Shown: positions 32,725 to 42,680 of the stretch, piece after piece
Layout of the letters: every line of letters begins with the position of its first letter
Numbering within the stretch: the first letter of the stretch is position 1
Assembly: GCA_033391075.1 (NCBI GenBank)
Contig: JAWPMV010000005.1
Span: forward strand, 248,001 to 312,000
Length of the DNA stretch: 64,000 nt
From: Bacteroidia bacterium
GTDB lineage: Bacteria > Bacteroidota > Bacteroidia > J057
Direction of reading: 5' to 3'
Translations under genes and position numbers: made by a program
Notes under the pieces: generated by a model
Databases searched by the model: none
Seen by the model: only the letters and a program-made list of their open reading frames with translations
Told to the model about the DNA's origin: nothing

Positions 32725-33918
32725 ATGACAACTACGCTTGGGCATAAAATAGAAATATCCTCAACGTCCATCACCAAATATCCACTACTATGTACTTTCT
32801 CTTTTGAAATTGTGTGTATCCCTCTATTATTGATAAGAATTTTGGATCAGGAAATAAACATATTGCCAGAAAAAAGGGCTTACAGATATTGGACATACCA
32901 ATTATTAGGCTGGGGCTTAGCCTCGATATATTGGGCATATATCGTATATGTTAACAATGACTATTCTGTACTTCACACCTTAGTCAATTTCATCTTTGAT
33001 GTACTTATCGGTATTTCCTTGACACATACTTATAAGCTGATGATCCATAATTCAGGTCGAATATCTTTTAGCAAGGGAAGTGTGCTTCAACTCGCAATCG
33101 CAATTATCCTCCTATCCGTTTCATTTATGTTATTGGTCAATGCAAAATGGTATATCTACTGGACTATGATCAAAGCTCAACATCCGGATTTTCTTGCCTC
33201 CATGTTATTTTGGGATCCGCCTTTGATTACTGGTTTGAGATTAATGACTATTTGGGTACTTGCCTATCATTTATATCATTATCACAAACAACAGATAGCC
33301 CTAACAAAGCATAATGCAGAACTCTCTGTGCTGGCAAAGCAAATTCAAATAGATCAATTGTCGAATCAATTGAACCCCCATTTTTTATTCAATGCGTTAA
33401 ATAGCGTTAAGTCTCTGATTGCTGAAAGCCCACAGAGAGCAAGGCGATCCATAGACTTATTATCTGATTTGTTGCGCTCTTCCCTTTATACTAAAGGCAA
33501 CTTACAGAGTCTGGAAGATGAATTGCAATTGATCAACGATTATATCGAATTGGAAAAAATCCGCTTTGAAGAGCGTTTGCAACTACAGCTTAGCATTGCC
33601 GATGATGTTGACTTAACTTACAAAATACCTGCCCTGAGCATTCAATTACTCATAGAGAATGCCTTGAAACATGGCATTCAAAATTCGATTGCTGGAGGAT
33701 GTATATCATTGAGTATTAATAAGAAAATAGAGTACCTGGAGATTATTGTTCAAAATCCGGGACGATTGAAGCTAAGCGAGGAATCACAGAATACGGCTTT
33801 GGGAATCAAGAATTTGCGACAAAGACTTCAATTGCAATATCAGGAGAAAGCAGCTTTTGAGCTGATAGAAAAACCCAAAGGCTTTGTAAATGGAACCATA
33901 AGAATACCCTTAACTTGA
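32725..33918 (+). CDS. LytS/YehU-type sensor histidine kinase
   Basis: 397 residues. The N-terminal half has about four membrane segments, the C-terminal half a His_kinase domain with phospho-acceptor His219 in LNPHFLFNALNSV and an ATPase N-box LLIENALKHGIQN, plus GIKNLRQRLQLQY. The N-terminal ~35 residues are atypical, so the true start may lie nearer residue 35. Its response regulator follows within 8 bases. Signal unknown. The pair likely controls the adjacent S15-type lipoprotein or peripheral functions. Confidence 0.88.
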   Translation: MTTTLGHKIEISSTSITKYPLLCTFSFEIVCIPLLLIRILDQEINILPEKRAYRYWTYQLLGWGLASIYWAYIVYVNNDYSVLHTLVNFIFDVLIGISLTHTYKLMIHNSGRISFSKGSVLQLAIAIILLSVSFMLLVNAKWYIYWTMIKAQHPDFLASMLFWDPPLITGLRLMTIWVLAYHLYHYHKQQIALTKHNAELSVLAKQIQIDQLSNQLNPHFLFNALNSVKSLIAESPQRARRSIDLLSDLLRSSLYTKGNLQSLEDELQLINDYIELEKIRFEERLQLQLSIADDVDLTYKIPALSIQLLIENALKHGIQNSIAGGCISLSINKKIEYLEIIVQNPGRLKLSEESQNTALGIKNLRQRLQLQYQEKAAFELIEKPKGFVNGTIRIPLT

Positions 33919-33926
33919 GCTTTGCA

Positions 33927-34646
33927 ATGAATACGTACAAGGTTGTTGTAATAGATGATGAGAGATTGGCTCGCGAAGAGATCAAGCGTCATTTAGTTGA
34001 TCACCCTGAATTCAGGCTTGTAGGGGAAGCCAGCCATGCAAATGAAGGCTTGAAATTGATTGAAGCCAACATACCGCATCTGATTTTTTTAGATATCCAA
34101 ATGCCCGAGAAGTCAGGTTTTGATTTATTGGATGAATTGAGCACGATTCCTGAAGTTGTTTTCACAACGGCCTATAGCGAATACGCAGCAAAAGCTTTTG
34201 ATATTAATGCCCTCGATTATTTGGTTAAACCCATACGCGAAGAACGATTCTCTAAAAGTATGGAAAAGGTGAGAAAGGAACTTGCCAACATACATGAGAC
34301 ACGTTCTGCATTTTCAATGCATCATAAAATTTTCATCAAAGATGGCGAGAAATGTCATTTCATTCCGATAGCTGACATTCAATACATTGAATCCTTAGAA
34401 AACTATGTCCGCTTTCATTTCAATGGAAATATGGCTGTGATGAAAAAATCACTTAATCGCATCGAAGAAAAGTTGGACCCCTCTGTGTTTTTCAGAATCA
34501 ACAGGAGTCAAATCATCAATGTGAATTTTATAAGCGAAATTTATCCGGCTTTTAACAACAGACTCAAAATAGTCCTTACGAGTGGGGAAGCATTTGAAGT
34601 TTCCAGTCGAAAATCTGTACAGTTTAAAAACTGGAATAGTCTATAG
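33927..34646 (+). CDS. LytTR-family response regulator
   Basis: 239 residues from the ATG at 33927 (a TTG at 33915 is also in frame). Receiver domain with phospho-acceptor Asp56 in LIFLDIQMPEKSG, acidic pocket VVIDDERLA, Thr in FTTAYSEYA and Lys in YLVKPI. The C-terminal LytTR DNA-binding domain reads IQYIESLENYVRFHF...FFRINRSQIINVNFI. Partner of the preceding kinase. Confidence 0.93.
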   Translation: MNTYKVVVIDDERLAREEIKRHLVDHPEFRLVGEASHANEGLKLIEANIPHLIFLDIQMPEKSGFDLLDELSTIPEVVFTTAYSEYAAKAFDINALDYLVKPIREERFSKSMEKVRKELANIHETRSAFSMHHKIFIKDGEKCHFIPIADIQYIESLENYVRFHFNGNMAVMKKSLNRIEEKLDPSVFFRINRSQIINVNFISEIYPAFNNRLKIVLTSGEAFEVSSRKSVQFKNWNSL

Positions 34647-34741
34647 TAATCAAACTTAAGCTAAAGAGAATCCTAAAGAATAGTTGCTTCAAACAGGCAG
34701 CTAAGGATATTGTAATCTCCAAACTTTAAGCAAAAAGTAAA

Positions 34742-36556
34742 ATGAAAGAAGCAATTATTTCTACCACAACTTTACTCCTTATATTGGCAGGCCTTGCTTC
34801 TTGCAGCCTGAAAAACGCTCAGGTAAGCGAAAAAATCATTACTGAGAATGGAAAGGAGTACCTTCTCCAAGATAGCCTGTTGATCAAAACTGCTGATGGA
34901 GCAGAAATAGCCCTTTTAGTACTAAGAGATAAAAGATTGAAGGAGCCTTTGCCCACGATTTTACACCATACGATTTATACCCGGGATACCGACTTTAAAA
35001 GAGCAGTCCTGGCAGCAAGTCATGGCTATGTAGGAGTGGTAAGTTACACGCGTGGCAAAGCATGGAGTTCTAGTGAAATTATCCCCTATGAACTTGAAGT
35101 CAATGATGTAAACGAAGTAATCGAATGGATCAGCAAACAAGCCTGGAGCAATGGGGAAGTAGGGATGCGCGGAGGAAGTTATACGGGTTTTACCCAATGG
35201 GCAGCCACAAAAAAACTACATCCTGCCCTTAAAACCATTGTCCCATCAGCATCTTCCTGTCCCGGGATTGCTGAACCCTCCGAAAATGGGGTTTATATGT
35301 CCTTCCTATATCCCTGGTTTCCACATGTTAGCAATAATAAATCCCTGGATAACGAGAGCTATAATGATCATCAAAGATGGAACAGGCTAAAACAAAACTA
35401 CTACCAAACAGGCATAGCCTACCGTTCGCTGGATAGTCTGGATGGAAGCCCCAACCCATTATTTAACACACAATTGAAGCATCCCACTTTTGATGAATAC
35501 TGGCAAAATATAATTCCCTACAAACAAGATTTTTCAAAGATTGACATACCCATACTAAGTACAACCGGGTATTTTGACGGTGGTCAATTAGGCGTGATGT
35601 ATTACCTCAAGGAGCATTACAAATACAATAAAGGAGCAGCACACTATTTAGTCATTGGACCTTTTGGGCATTTAGGATCTCAATATAAACCCGAAGAAGA
35701 AATCGGAAACTACAGCATTGATCCTGTGGCTCAAATCGATATCACCAAATTGAGCTTTGAATGGTTTGATTATATTTTCAAAAATGCTCCTAAACCCGAA
35801 TTGTTAAAAGATAAAATCAATTTTCAGGTGATGGGAACAAATCAATGGAAGCATGTTTCCTCTTTGAATGAAATGAGTAATGATACGCTTACTTTTTATT
35901 TAAGCAATGAATCTTCAAAGGTCCATTTTGTGGCAAGACATGAGACTGGAAATAATGGAAACAAAGCCCATTTTTCCCTATCCAACACTAAACCCAATGA
36001 CTTAGATTATATTCCTCAAGAAGTAGATTTCACAGATAGATCTATGGTAGGTGAGAATAATTATTTCAACCCAAATATTGTAGATAGCAGCCTTCCTCTG
36101 AGCAATGGCTTTTCATTTATTACCGAAGCATTTGAAACAGATACCGAATTCAATGGATCTTATTTTGGGGAATTAAAAGTAGCCATCAACAAAAAAGACT
36201 TTGACTGTTCTATAGTCATGTACGAACAAACCCCTGAAGGAAAGTATTTTAAGTTGACCCAACAATTTATAGGCAGAGCCAGTCTGGCAAAAAATAGAGA
36301 GAAAAGACAATTGTTGACTCCTGATACGATAGAAGCCTTTCCTTTTACTAATGTGAGAATGGCAAGTAAAATACTCAAAAAAGGAAGTCGGCTAATATTG
36401 GTCCTAAACGTAAATAAACACCCACATGAACAGCTAAACTACGGCACAGGGAAAGACGTAAGCATGGAAACCATGAAAGATGCAACTGAAGTATTACAGG
36501 TAAAATGGTATAACGATAGCTTTGTTAAAATTCCCATTTATAGGAATAAGAAATAG
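34742..36556 (+). CDS. CocE/NonD-family (X-Pro peptidase S15-like) lipoprotein hydrolase
   Basis: 604 residues. Lipoprotein signal with lipobox LASC near residues 18-21. Alpha/beta hydrolase of the CocE/X-Pro dipeptidyl-peptidase group: candidate Ser146 nucleophile in GMRGGSYTGF, Asp in STTGYFDGG, His in IGPFGHLGS, and the C-terminal jelly-roll domain of this family. Likely anchored in the outer or inner membrane, facing the periplasm or surface. The substrate may be an ester or a proline peptide. About 95 bases after the LytTR gene. Confidence 0.87.
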   Translation: MKEAIISTTTLLLILAGLASCSLKNAQVSEKIITENGKEYLLQDSLLIKTADGAEIALLVLRDKRLKEPLPTILHHTIYTRDTDFKRAVLAASHGYVGVVSYTRGKAWSSSEIIPYELEVNDVNEVIEWISKQAWSNGEVGMRGGSYTGFTQWAATKKLHPALKTIVPSASSCPGIAEPSENGVYMSFLYPWFPHVSNNKSLDNESYNDHQRWNRLKQNYYQTGIAYRSLDSLDGSPNPLFNTQLKHPTFDEYWQNIIPYKQDFSKIDIPILSTTGYFDGGQLGVMYYLKEHYKYNKGAAHYLVIGPFGHLGSQYKPEEEIGNYSIDPVAQIDITKLSFEWFDYIFKNAPKPELLKDKINFQVMGTNQWKHVSSLNEMSNDTLTFYLSNESSKVHFVARHETGNNGNKAHFSLSNTKPNDLDYIPQEVDFTDRSMVGENNYFNPNIVDSSLPLSNGFSFITEAFETDTEFNGSYFGELKVAINKKDFDCSIVMYEQTPEGKYFKLTQQFIGRASLAKNREKRQLLTPDTIEAFPFTNVRMASKILKKGSRLILVLNVNKHPHEQLNYGTGKDVSMETMKDATEVLQVKWYNDSFVKIPIYRNKK

Positions 36557-36754
36557 ACTAAGTCTTCAGGATCTTATGCTTCACATATATCAAAGCTTGT
36601 GGAGTAGCAGAGATGTAGATTACCAGATGATACAGATGAAGTTCAAGAAATTTAAAACTGAGGAAATCTTCCTTCTTTTTCACTCACTCAATCTGATATA
36701 TTTAAGCCAAAACCTTTGTAACTTTAGGTCTGATTTCGCTTAAATAGCTCACTT

Positions 36755-37345
36755 ATGGATTCTGAAAACTTCCTGATAAACTACTTCTCTCAATACATTA
36801 CCCTCAGCGAAGAAGAAGCTCAACTTATCCAAAAGGAAGATATCATTCGAGAGTATCAAAAGAATGATATCCTGCTAAGAGAAGGCGAAATTGCAAAAGA
36901 ATGCTTCCTGGTCTTGAAAGGTTGTGTAAAAAGGTATTATCTGGAGGATGGGGATGAGAAAATCATGGAGTTTTACACCGAAAATGATCCAATTGCACCC
37001 GTGAGTTATACCACAAGGGAGCCCTCTAAATACTTTTTATCCTGTGTCGAGTCCTGCGTAATTTCTACCGGAACTGAGGAACGAACTCAGCGCTTTTTAC
37101 AAGAATTCCCTCGCTTTATCCCGATTTTCGTTAAAATTGGAGATAGCCTTTCTGCCAAGAAACAAATCTTCCTCGATGATTATAAAAACCTTTCTCCTGA
37201 AGACCGCTATCAAAAGTTGTTAGAAGACCGACCCCAATTGGTCAATCGAGTCCCTCAATACATGATTGCCAGTTATCTGGGCATTCAACCCGAATCTCTA
37301 AGTAGAATCAGAAAAAGAATCTGGTCCAATAAAAACAAATCTTAA
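36755..37345 (+). CDS. Crp/Fnr-type regulator
   Basis: 196 residues. An N-terminal cyclic-nucleotide-binding-like beta barrel (LREGEIAKECFLVLKGCVKRYYLEDGDEK) is followed by a compact helix-turn-helix (QLVNRVPQYMIASYLGIQPESLSRIRKRI), a form common in Bacteroidota. No Fe-S cysteine set typical of FNR is evident, so a redox role is not supported. Stands alone with about 200 bases before it. Confidence 0.9.
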   Translation: MDSENFLINYFSQYITLSEEEAQLIQKEDIIREYQKNDILLREGEIAKECFLVLKGCVKRYYLEDGDEKIMEFYTENDPIAPVSYTTREPSKYFLSCVESCVISTGTEERTQRFLQEFPRFIPIFVKIGDSLSAKKQIFLDDYKNLSPEDRYQKLLEDRPQLVNRVPQYMIASYLGIQPESLSRIRKRIWSNKNKS

Positions 37346-37681
37346 ATACCTCCTTAACTCTTCCGATTCTCCCCTACTCCATTTTTTTCTTAACCGAGAT
37401 CAATGAATAGCTGCTAAGCCGCCTCTAGCTTTGTGTCATCAAATGTAGCTAAGGAATAATTTCAAATGGTGTATTCTCAAAATCCCCACATGCAGGCCTT
37501 GTGGAGAAGGAATCATATGTCCTGTTCTCCTCTGATGTTGGAACTCGATTCGCCCAGTCCAATGAAATGAAGATAGGCCATCAGGATTCGGGCGATGGAT
37601 TTTGTGGGCTCTTTTTTCCGCAAAAAGCCCTTATACCAACAAAAAAAGTACAAACCTTAAATCATATTAAAAAGAAAGAAA
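37346..37681. other. Gene-free 336-base region
   Basis: No supported coding sequence. It contains an imperfect hairpin (GGGCTCTTTTTT with AAAAAGCCC, 37606-37630). A short open stretch at 37501-37689 has no protein-like features and no start context, so it is not called. Confidence 0.4.
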
Positions 37682-38068
37682 ATGTATAACAAAAAGCTCA
37701 AGCCCCAATCTCTCCTCTCCAGCCTTTGGATCTTTGTCCTCTTTAACATGATCCTGAGAGATTTGCACGAGTTCCCAACAGAGGGATATATCGAAGAAAT
37801 GATGGGCCTCCATTTATCCGAAGAATCTATGCTCTTTTTCGCCTTCATTGTGGAAATTCCTATTCTGATGGTCATTCTTCCCAGAATACTCACTGACAAA
37901 GCCAATAAATGGATGAACCTTATAGCCGTAATTCTTTCAAGCCTGGGCATACTCTATACTTTGCCTGGCGGTCATTTGGATGAATACTTTTTTGCGGCCA
38001 TGAATCTGGGAGCATTCTTTCTGATTATTCGAACCGCCTGGAGGATGCCAGCCATTAATCCGGCATAA
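37682..38068 (+). CDS. Small four-helix membrane protein (DUF6326-like)
   Basis: 128 residues with about four hydrophobic segments (SLWIFVLFNMIL, MLFFAFIVEIPILMVIL, LIAVILSSLGILYTL, FAAMNLGAFFLII). Looks like the DUF6326 family by architecture; function unknown. Located 73 bases before a cytochrome b561 gene and may be co-transcribed. Confidence 0.65.
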   Translation: MYNKKLKPQSLLSSLWIFVLFNMILRDLHEFPTEGYIEEMMGLHLSEESMLFFAFIVEIPILMVILPRILTDKANKWMNLIAVILSSLGILYTLPGGHLDEYFFAAMNLGAFFLIIRTAWRMPAINPA

Positions 38069-38141
38069 ATTCCTATGTTGCAGAATAAATGAGGGAAAGG
38101 CATTGTCCAATGCGTAAAAGCTTCACAGATTCTCACACAAA

Positions 38142-38669
38142 ATGGAAAAAAGGAATTATAGCGATAGAACCGTTTGGATTCACTGGTTATCTGCACTACT
38201 GATATTTGGATTGATTTATACCGGCATCAATATGGAACATGCCGAGCATGATCCTGCCAAATTCAGTCTGTATAAGATTCATTTTAGCATCGGATTTAGC
38301 GTATTTTTGCTGACCATCTGGCGGGTAATTGCCTTACTCAAAGACCAACGTCCCCAGGTTTTGTATCCGGAGAAATCTTTTCACCAGCGCTTCATCAACT
38401 TTGTACACAAGGGTTTTTATGTGGTTATCATTTGGATGTGCATTTCGGGTATGTCTTCCTTATTTCTGGAAGGAATCTATCCAGCCCTTTTAAGTGGAAA
38501 TTTCGCAGACCTGCCCGAAATAAATGCAGATGGATTTCATCCTATTATGTTATCCCATCACATTGTTGCCAAAGTGGTTTTCCTTCTCCTGATCTTTCAT
38601 ATTCTGGGCTTTTTCCTACATTTTATCAGAAAAGGAGAAAATACCCTGAAAAGAATCTGGATTAGCTAA
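38142..38669 (+). CDS. Cytochrome b561 domain protein
   Basis: 175 residues with four transmembrane helices. Paired haem-ligand histidines occur in the expected helices: VWIHWLSALLIFG, SLYKIHFSIGFSV, MLSHHIVAKVVFLL and LIFHILGFFLHF. These proteins move electrons between quinol or donors and periplasmic acceptors. Too far from the hydrogenase to be assigned as its subunit. Confidence 0.85.
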   Translation: MEKRNYSDRTVWIHWLSALLIFGLIYTGINMEHAEHDPAKFSLYKIHFSIGFSVFLLTIWRVIALLKDQRPQVLYPEKSFHQRFINFVHKGFYVVIIWMCISGMSSLFLEGIYPALLSGNFADLPEINADGFHPIMLSHHIVAKVVFLLLIFHILGFFLHFIRKGENTLKRIWIS

Positions 38670-38721
38670 GACTTTCTTTAAACGCTATACTACTGGCAAT
38701 CCTGTATTTGCAGGACTTATT

Positions 38722-39258
38722 ATGAACAAACTCCCTCTATTTCTCTTCTGCATGCTGAATCTGGTACTACTTGATCCAGCTCTCGCTTGTTCCTGTGATT
38801 GGGAAGGTCCCTTTCTCGAAATGGCTAAAGAATCAGATTTGGTAGCCAAAATCAAAGTCCTCGAATATCAGGAAATGATGGAGATATATGAGGACAGTAT
38901 TCCCAATGTGATGATTGTGGAGATTGTCGAGATATTTAAGGGAAAGGAAGAGAGAAAGCAGGTGAAAGTTTGGGGAGACAATGGCTTTCTTTGCAGGCCC
39001 TATTTGAGTATTTTTCAGTCAGGCTCGGAATGGATTTTAAACCTGAATAAAGGGGAAAAGAGTTTGGAAGGAGAAGCTGAAGAAGATTATTCACTCCTCA
39101 TTTGCGGAGAAAACTGGCTAGCCCTGGAGGAAGGCCTGCTTAAAGGAGTCATCTTCCCTAAAAATGTTAGCCGTATTCGCTCAGCTGGAGATGAAGAAAT
39201 CAAGCTAAATGTCCAGGAACTCTCACTATCAGCTTTTAGAGAAGAATTTGAATATTGA
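38722..39258 (+). CDS. Secreted netrin/TIMP-like domain protein
   Basis: 178 residues with a signal peptide ending near ALA and then CSCDWEGPFLEMAKESDLVAKIKV, the start of a TIMP/NTR-like fold as found in many secreted bacterial proteins. Further cysteines (FLCRPY, LICGEN) could form disulfides. Function unknown, presumably periplasmic or external. Confidence 0.7.
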   Translation: MNKLPLFLFCMLNLVLLDPALACSCDWEGPFLEMAKESDLVAKIKVLEYQEMMEIYEDSIPNVMIVEIVEIFKGKEERKQVKVWGDNGFLCRPYLSIFQSGSEWILNLNKGEKSLEGEAEEDYSLLICGENWLALEEGLLKGVIFPKNVSRIRSAGDEEIKLNVQELSLSAFREEFEY

Positions 39259-39468
39259 GTGGGGCTTATCTAAATAAATCCACTAACAAAATAACTTTTT
39301 CTAAAAAAGATTCAGAAAATCCAATCTGTATAAGGGAAAATCCCGGATATTTAGGATATTAAAGAAACCATATATGATTAACCTCCATTTTGAGCATTAT
39401 GCTTAAACAAAATGAGTGTATAATTTATTAATTTGGATAGAAACTGATACTACTAAATACTTCAAATA

Positions 39469-40107
39469 ATGTCTGCAGATACTATAATCCTACTGATTGG
39501 CGGTTTATTTATTCTATTAGCCATTGTTGACAGCCTAAGCTTCAACGGTTCCTCTCTGGGCCTCATCAATATTAAATTGAGAGTTCCGATTGGGATACTC
39601 GGTATTTTGCTCCTCATGTATGGAGGATATTCCTATGGAATGATCAACCCTCAAGCTCAAATTGAGCAAGCAGATAGAGGGAATAAGCTTACCATTGATT
39701 TTCCTATAGAAAACGTGAAATTGATCTCTCCTATAGAAGGGGATGCAGTTAAATGTAGAACTCTATCTATGGGCGTTTATCCTGATGCCCATGAAAAAGA
39801 CCTTTGGGTTCTCCTGAAGCCCTCCGATGGCAAATACTATCCCCAATCTGACCATACCAATACTTCCTACAAGAGAAATGGAGAATGGCAGGTAATCACA
39901 AGATTCGGTGGAGATAAAGGAGAAGCCTATGATATCATTGTATACGAAACAGATGCCGCAGCATCCGAGTTTTTTAGCGCTACCATTTTAGACTGGAAAA
40001 GCGTGAACTCCTTCCCGGGACTCCAGCTTGCAGATATTCCAGCAGGCGCCAATGAAGTAGATAGAATCAAAATCTCCCTGCAAGAGAACTGCAGAGGAGT
40101 CTTTTAA
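39469..40107 (+). CDS. Membrane-anchored protein of unknown function
   Basis: 212 residues. Two N-terminal hydrophobic segments (IILLIGGLFILLAIVDSL; LGILLLMYGGYSYGMI) followed by a ~150-residue soluble domain with C-and W-containing strands (KDLWVLLKPSDGKYYPQ; GEWQVITRFGGDKGEAYDIIVYETD). The latter resembles a beta-sandwich. No family recognised. Confidence 0.6.
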   Translation: MSADTIILLIGGLFILLAIVDSLSFNGSSLGLINIKLRVPIGILGILLLMYGGYSYGMINPQAQIEQADRGNKLTIDFPIENVKLISPIEGDAVKCRTLSMGVYPDAHEKDLWVLLKPSDGKYYPQSDHTNTSYKRNGEWQVITRFGGDKGEAYDIIVYETDAAASEFFSATILDWKSVNSFPGLQLADIPAGANEVDRIKISLQENCRGVF

Positions 40108-40133
40108 ACAAAAATCCTATTACATAAAATACT

Positions 40134-40160
40134 GAGGCAGATCATTTGGTCTGCCTCCTT
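40134..40160 (+). terminator. Hairpin after the 39469 gene
   Basis: GAGGCAGA (40134-40141) pairs with TCTGCCTC (40150-40157), loop of 8, followed by a short CTTCG with few Ts. It separates the previous gene from the GH17-like lipoprotein. Probably a terminator, although weak in T-tract. Confidence 0.55.
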
Positions 40161-40208
40161 CGCTTCCTATTCGCTTAACAGCTGTACACGCATACTCATA
40201 AGATCTAA

Positions 40209-41477
40209 ATGAAAACTATACTAAATACCCTCCTAATTTTCCCATTACTTTGTTTTGCCCTGGGATGTAGCCCTCCAAAAGAAGATATAAAAAGAAAAGG
40301 TATGGACATCACAGCCGCGGAAATTCTGGGAAACCTCGACTACATGGCCTTCTCCTATGGAGGCTATAGAGAAGACTCTCGAGAGCTAGTTCCCACTATT
40401 GAGGACTTAAAGGAAGACATGAAAATTCTGGCGGCTATGGGAGTTAAACTCCTGAGGACTTACAATACCCAACAATTCAAGCATGCTTCTAATCTACTGG
40501 AGGCTATCAGCCAATTGAAGGATGAAGACCCGGATTTTGAGATGTATGTGATGGTGGGAGCCTGGATTGATTGTGAAGGAGCCTGGACTGCTACGGTAAA
40601 TCACGAAGCAGAAAGTTTGGAAAACAATACCGTTGAGATTGCTGCTGCTGCCGAAATGGCTCGGAAGTATCCGGATATCGTAAAAATCATTGCAGTAGGA
40701 AATGAGGCGATGGTGCATTGGGCAGCGAGTTATTTTGTGAGGCCGAAAGTCATTCTCAAATGGGTCAATCATCTGAAGGGGCTGAGAGAAGAAGGAAAAA
40801 TCCCTGCAGGAGTCTGGATCACAAGTTCTGACAACTTTGCTTCCTGGGGCGGAGGCTCCACTGACTATCACAATGATGATTTGGAGGAATTAATAAAAGC
40901 CGTTGATTATGTTTCACTCCACACCTACCCTTTCCACGATTCTCACTACAATCCTGCCTATTGGGCAATCCCTGAAGGAGAGCAAGACCTGGAGAAAATG
41001 GATCAAATAGAAGCCGCTATGCTCAGAGCCAAAGCGTATGCAATCTCCCAGTATCAGGCGGCAGCTGATTATATGAAAAGCCTGGGAATAGAAAAGGACA
41101 TTCACATTGGAGAGACTGGATGGGCAAGTGTATGCAATTCCTTTTACGGAAATGAAGGTTCCAGAGCTGCAGATGAATACAAAGAGAAATTGTACTATGA
41201 TCACATGAGGGATTGGACGAATGCAGCAGGGATTTCCTGCTTCTATTTTGAAGCATTCGATGAGCAATGGAAAGACCAGGCAAATCCCCTGGGATCAGAA
41301 AATCATTTTGGCCTGATCAATCTCCAAGGAGAGGCTAAATATCCCCTTTGGAAGATGGTAGATGCTGGTATCTTTGAAGGATTGACTCGAAATGGCTCGC
41401 CTATCACCAAAACCTATGGAGGAGATGAAGGCCAATTGTTGGAAAATGTCTTTAGTCCGCATGTAAAGACCGAATAG
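40209..41477 (+). CDS. GH17-like glycosidase lipoprotein
   Basis: 422 residues. Lipoprotein signal with lipobox FALGC near residues 16-20. A (beta/alpha)8 barrel of the GH17 type: acid/base Glu166 in AVGNEAMVHW and nucleophile Glu302 in HIGETGWAS; LRTYNTQQF is an N-terminal landmark. GH17 enzymes act on beta-1,3-glucans such as laminarin. First of three related genes, the only exported one. Confidence 0.82.
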   Translation: MKTILNTLLIFPLLCFALGCSPPKEDIKRKGMDITAAEILGNLDYMAFSYGGYREDSRELVPTIEDLKEDMKILAAMGVKLLRTYNTQQFKHASNLLEAISQLKDEDPDFEMYVMVGAWIDCEGAWTATVNHEAESLENNTVEIAAAAEMARKYPDIVKIIAVGNEAMVHWAASYFVRPKVILKWVNHLKGLREEGKIPAGVWITSSDNFASWGGGSTDYHNDDLEELIKAVDYVSLHTYPFHDSHYNPAYWAIPEGEQDLEKMDQIEAAMLRAKAYAISQYQAAADYMKSLGIEKDIHIGETGWASVCNSFYGNEGSRAADEYKEKLYYDHMRDWTNAAGISCFYFEAFDEQWKDQANPLGSENHFGLINLQGEAKYPLWKMVDAGIFEGLTRNGSPITKTYGGDEGQLLENVFSPHVKTE

Positions 41478-41777
41478 CAATATTTTCTTTTTTCAGGGCA
41501 ATCGATTCCTATTTTTTACTAGCTTAGCGCCCGCTTTGCAAAATCATGCTAAATCACATGAGCGCATTTCACAACGAAATACAATTCAAAGCTTTATCAC
41601 AACAGCCTCTCAAAAAGGTCTGTTATCATAATATACGCTTAGCAATGGCTGATTCTATCATGCAGGAATCGCCTGAAATTCAAACACTTTACCTTAGCCA
41701 AAACTTATATTTTAAGAACAATCACTTGCCCTGGATACAGGCAAGCTCTTTTTAATTCCATAAAAACTACCCCTAAA
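41478..41777. other. Gene-free 300-base region
   Basis: No supported gene. A 69-codon stretch at 41546-41755 runs across the terminator at 41725 and lacks family features, so it is rejected. A small RNA ending at that terminator is possible. Confidence 0.45.
41725..41752 (+). terminator. Intrinsic terminator before the second GH17 gene
   Basis: CTTGCC (41725-41730) pairs with GGCAAG (41740-41745), followed by CTCTTTTT. It lies about 250 bases after the previous stop codon, which leaves room for an uncoded transcript in between. Confidence 0.65.
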
Positions 41778-42671
41778 ATGTCAATACGAACTGAAAATAT
41801 CCTATCGCTAGCGGGAATAGATACAGGCAGTTTTTCAACAGAAGACCTTTCAACCTTATTTGGCAAATACCTCAATAATGGGATTCATGGTATCTGTTTT
41901 AGCGCTTATGTCGAAGGACAAGAACCTGGTTCCATCATCAGTGATGCCCAAATCAGGCAACGCATCGAAATACTCAAGCCTTATTCAAATTGGGTACGAA
42001 CTTTTTCCTGCACGGATGGAAATGAATTGATCCCTGCCATAGCAAAAGAGTATGGGATGAAAGTGATGGTAGGTGCCTGGCTGAGCGAGGACAAAACGCT
42101 CAATGAAAAGGAAATCAATAATCTCATCGAAGTAGTCAAAGCAGGCCATGCCGACCTGGTGGCTGTTGGGAATGAGGTGCTCTATCGGGAAGAATTGACC
42201 GAAGAGGAATTGTTGGCCTACATTTACCGGGTTAAAGAAGAATTGCCTGGTGTAGAAGTCGGCTATGTGGATGCTTATTATGAGTTTAGAAATCGCCCGG
42301 CAATTACCGAAGCCTGCGATGTGATTTTTGCCAATTGTTATCCTTTCTGGGAAGGATGCCACATAGATTACTCTTTACCCTATATGAAAACCATGTACCA
42401 AATAGCGGTTCAGGCAGGGAATGGGAAAAAAGTAATCATCAGTGAAACCGGTTGGCCAAGTCAAGGCAGCAATTTTAAAGCATCAGAACCTTCTTTCGAA
42501 AATGCGATGAGGTATTTCATCAATACCCAGCAGTGGAGCAAAGAAGACAATATAGAAGTTATGTATTTCTCAAGCTTTGATGAAGCCTGGAAAGTGGGAG
42601 ATGAAGGAGATGTCGGGGCATATTGGGGCATTTGGGATAAAGATGGAAATTCAAAATTCACAGAACATTAG
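41778..42671 (+). CDS. GH17-like glycosidase, cytoplasmic copy 1
   Basis: 297 residues, no signal peptide. Acid/base Glu133 in AVGNEVLYREE and nucleophile Glu223 in IISETGWPSQGS. About half the flanking barrel matches the neighbouring copies by pattern. It follows a terminator and precedes the third copy by 9 bases, so copies two and three form an operon. Likely acts on imported beta-1,3-glucan oligosaccharides. Confidence 0.8.
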   Translation: MSIRTENILSLAGIDTGSFSTEDLSTLFGKYLNNGIHGICFSAYVEGQEPGSIISDAQIRQRIEILKPYSNWVRTFSCTDGNELIPAIAKEYGMKVMVGAWLSEDKTLNEKEINNLIEVVKAGHADLVAVGNEVLYREELTEEELLAYIYRVKEELPGVEVGYVDAYYEFRNRPAITEACDVIFANCYPFWEGCHIDYSLPYMKTMYQIAVQAGNGKKVIISETGWPSQGSNFKASEPSFENAMRYFINTQQWSKEDNIEVMYFSSFDEAWKVGDEGDVGAYWGIWDKDGNSKFTEH

Positions 42672-42680
42672 ATTTCGTGT

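Noticed and set aside
37501-37689. 62-codon open stretch before the DUF6326-like gene
   Set aside because: No family features and a hairpin inside; treated as chance.
38142-38669. Cytochrome b561 as the membrane subunit of the hydrogenase
   Set aside because: It lies about 19 kb from hypA, outside the cluster, and is flanked by unrelated genes; no evidence of a link.
41546-41755. 69-codon open stretch between the first two GH17-like genes
   Set aside because: It runs across an intrinsic terminator (41725-41752) and shows no protein-like features or start context.
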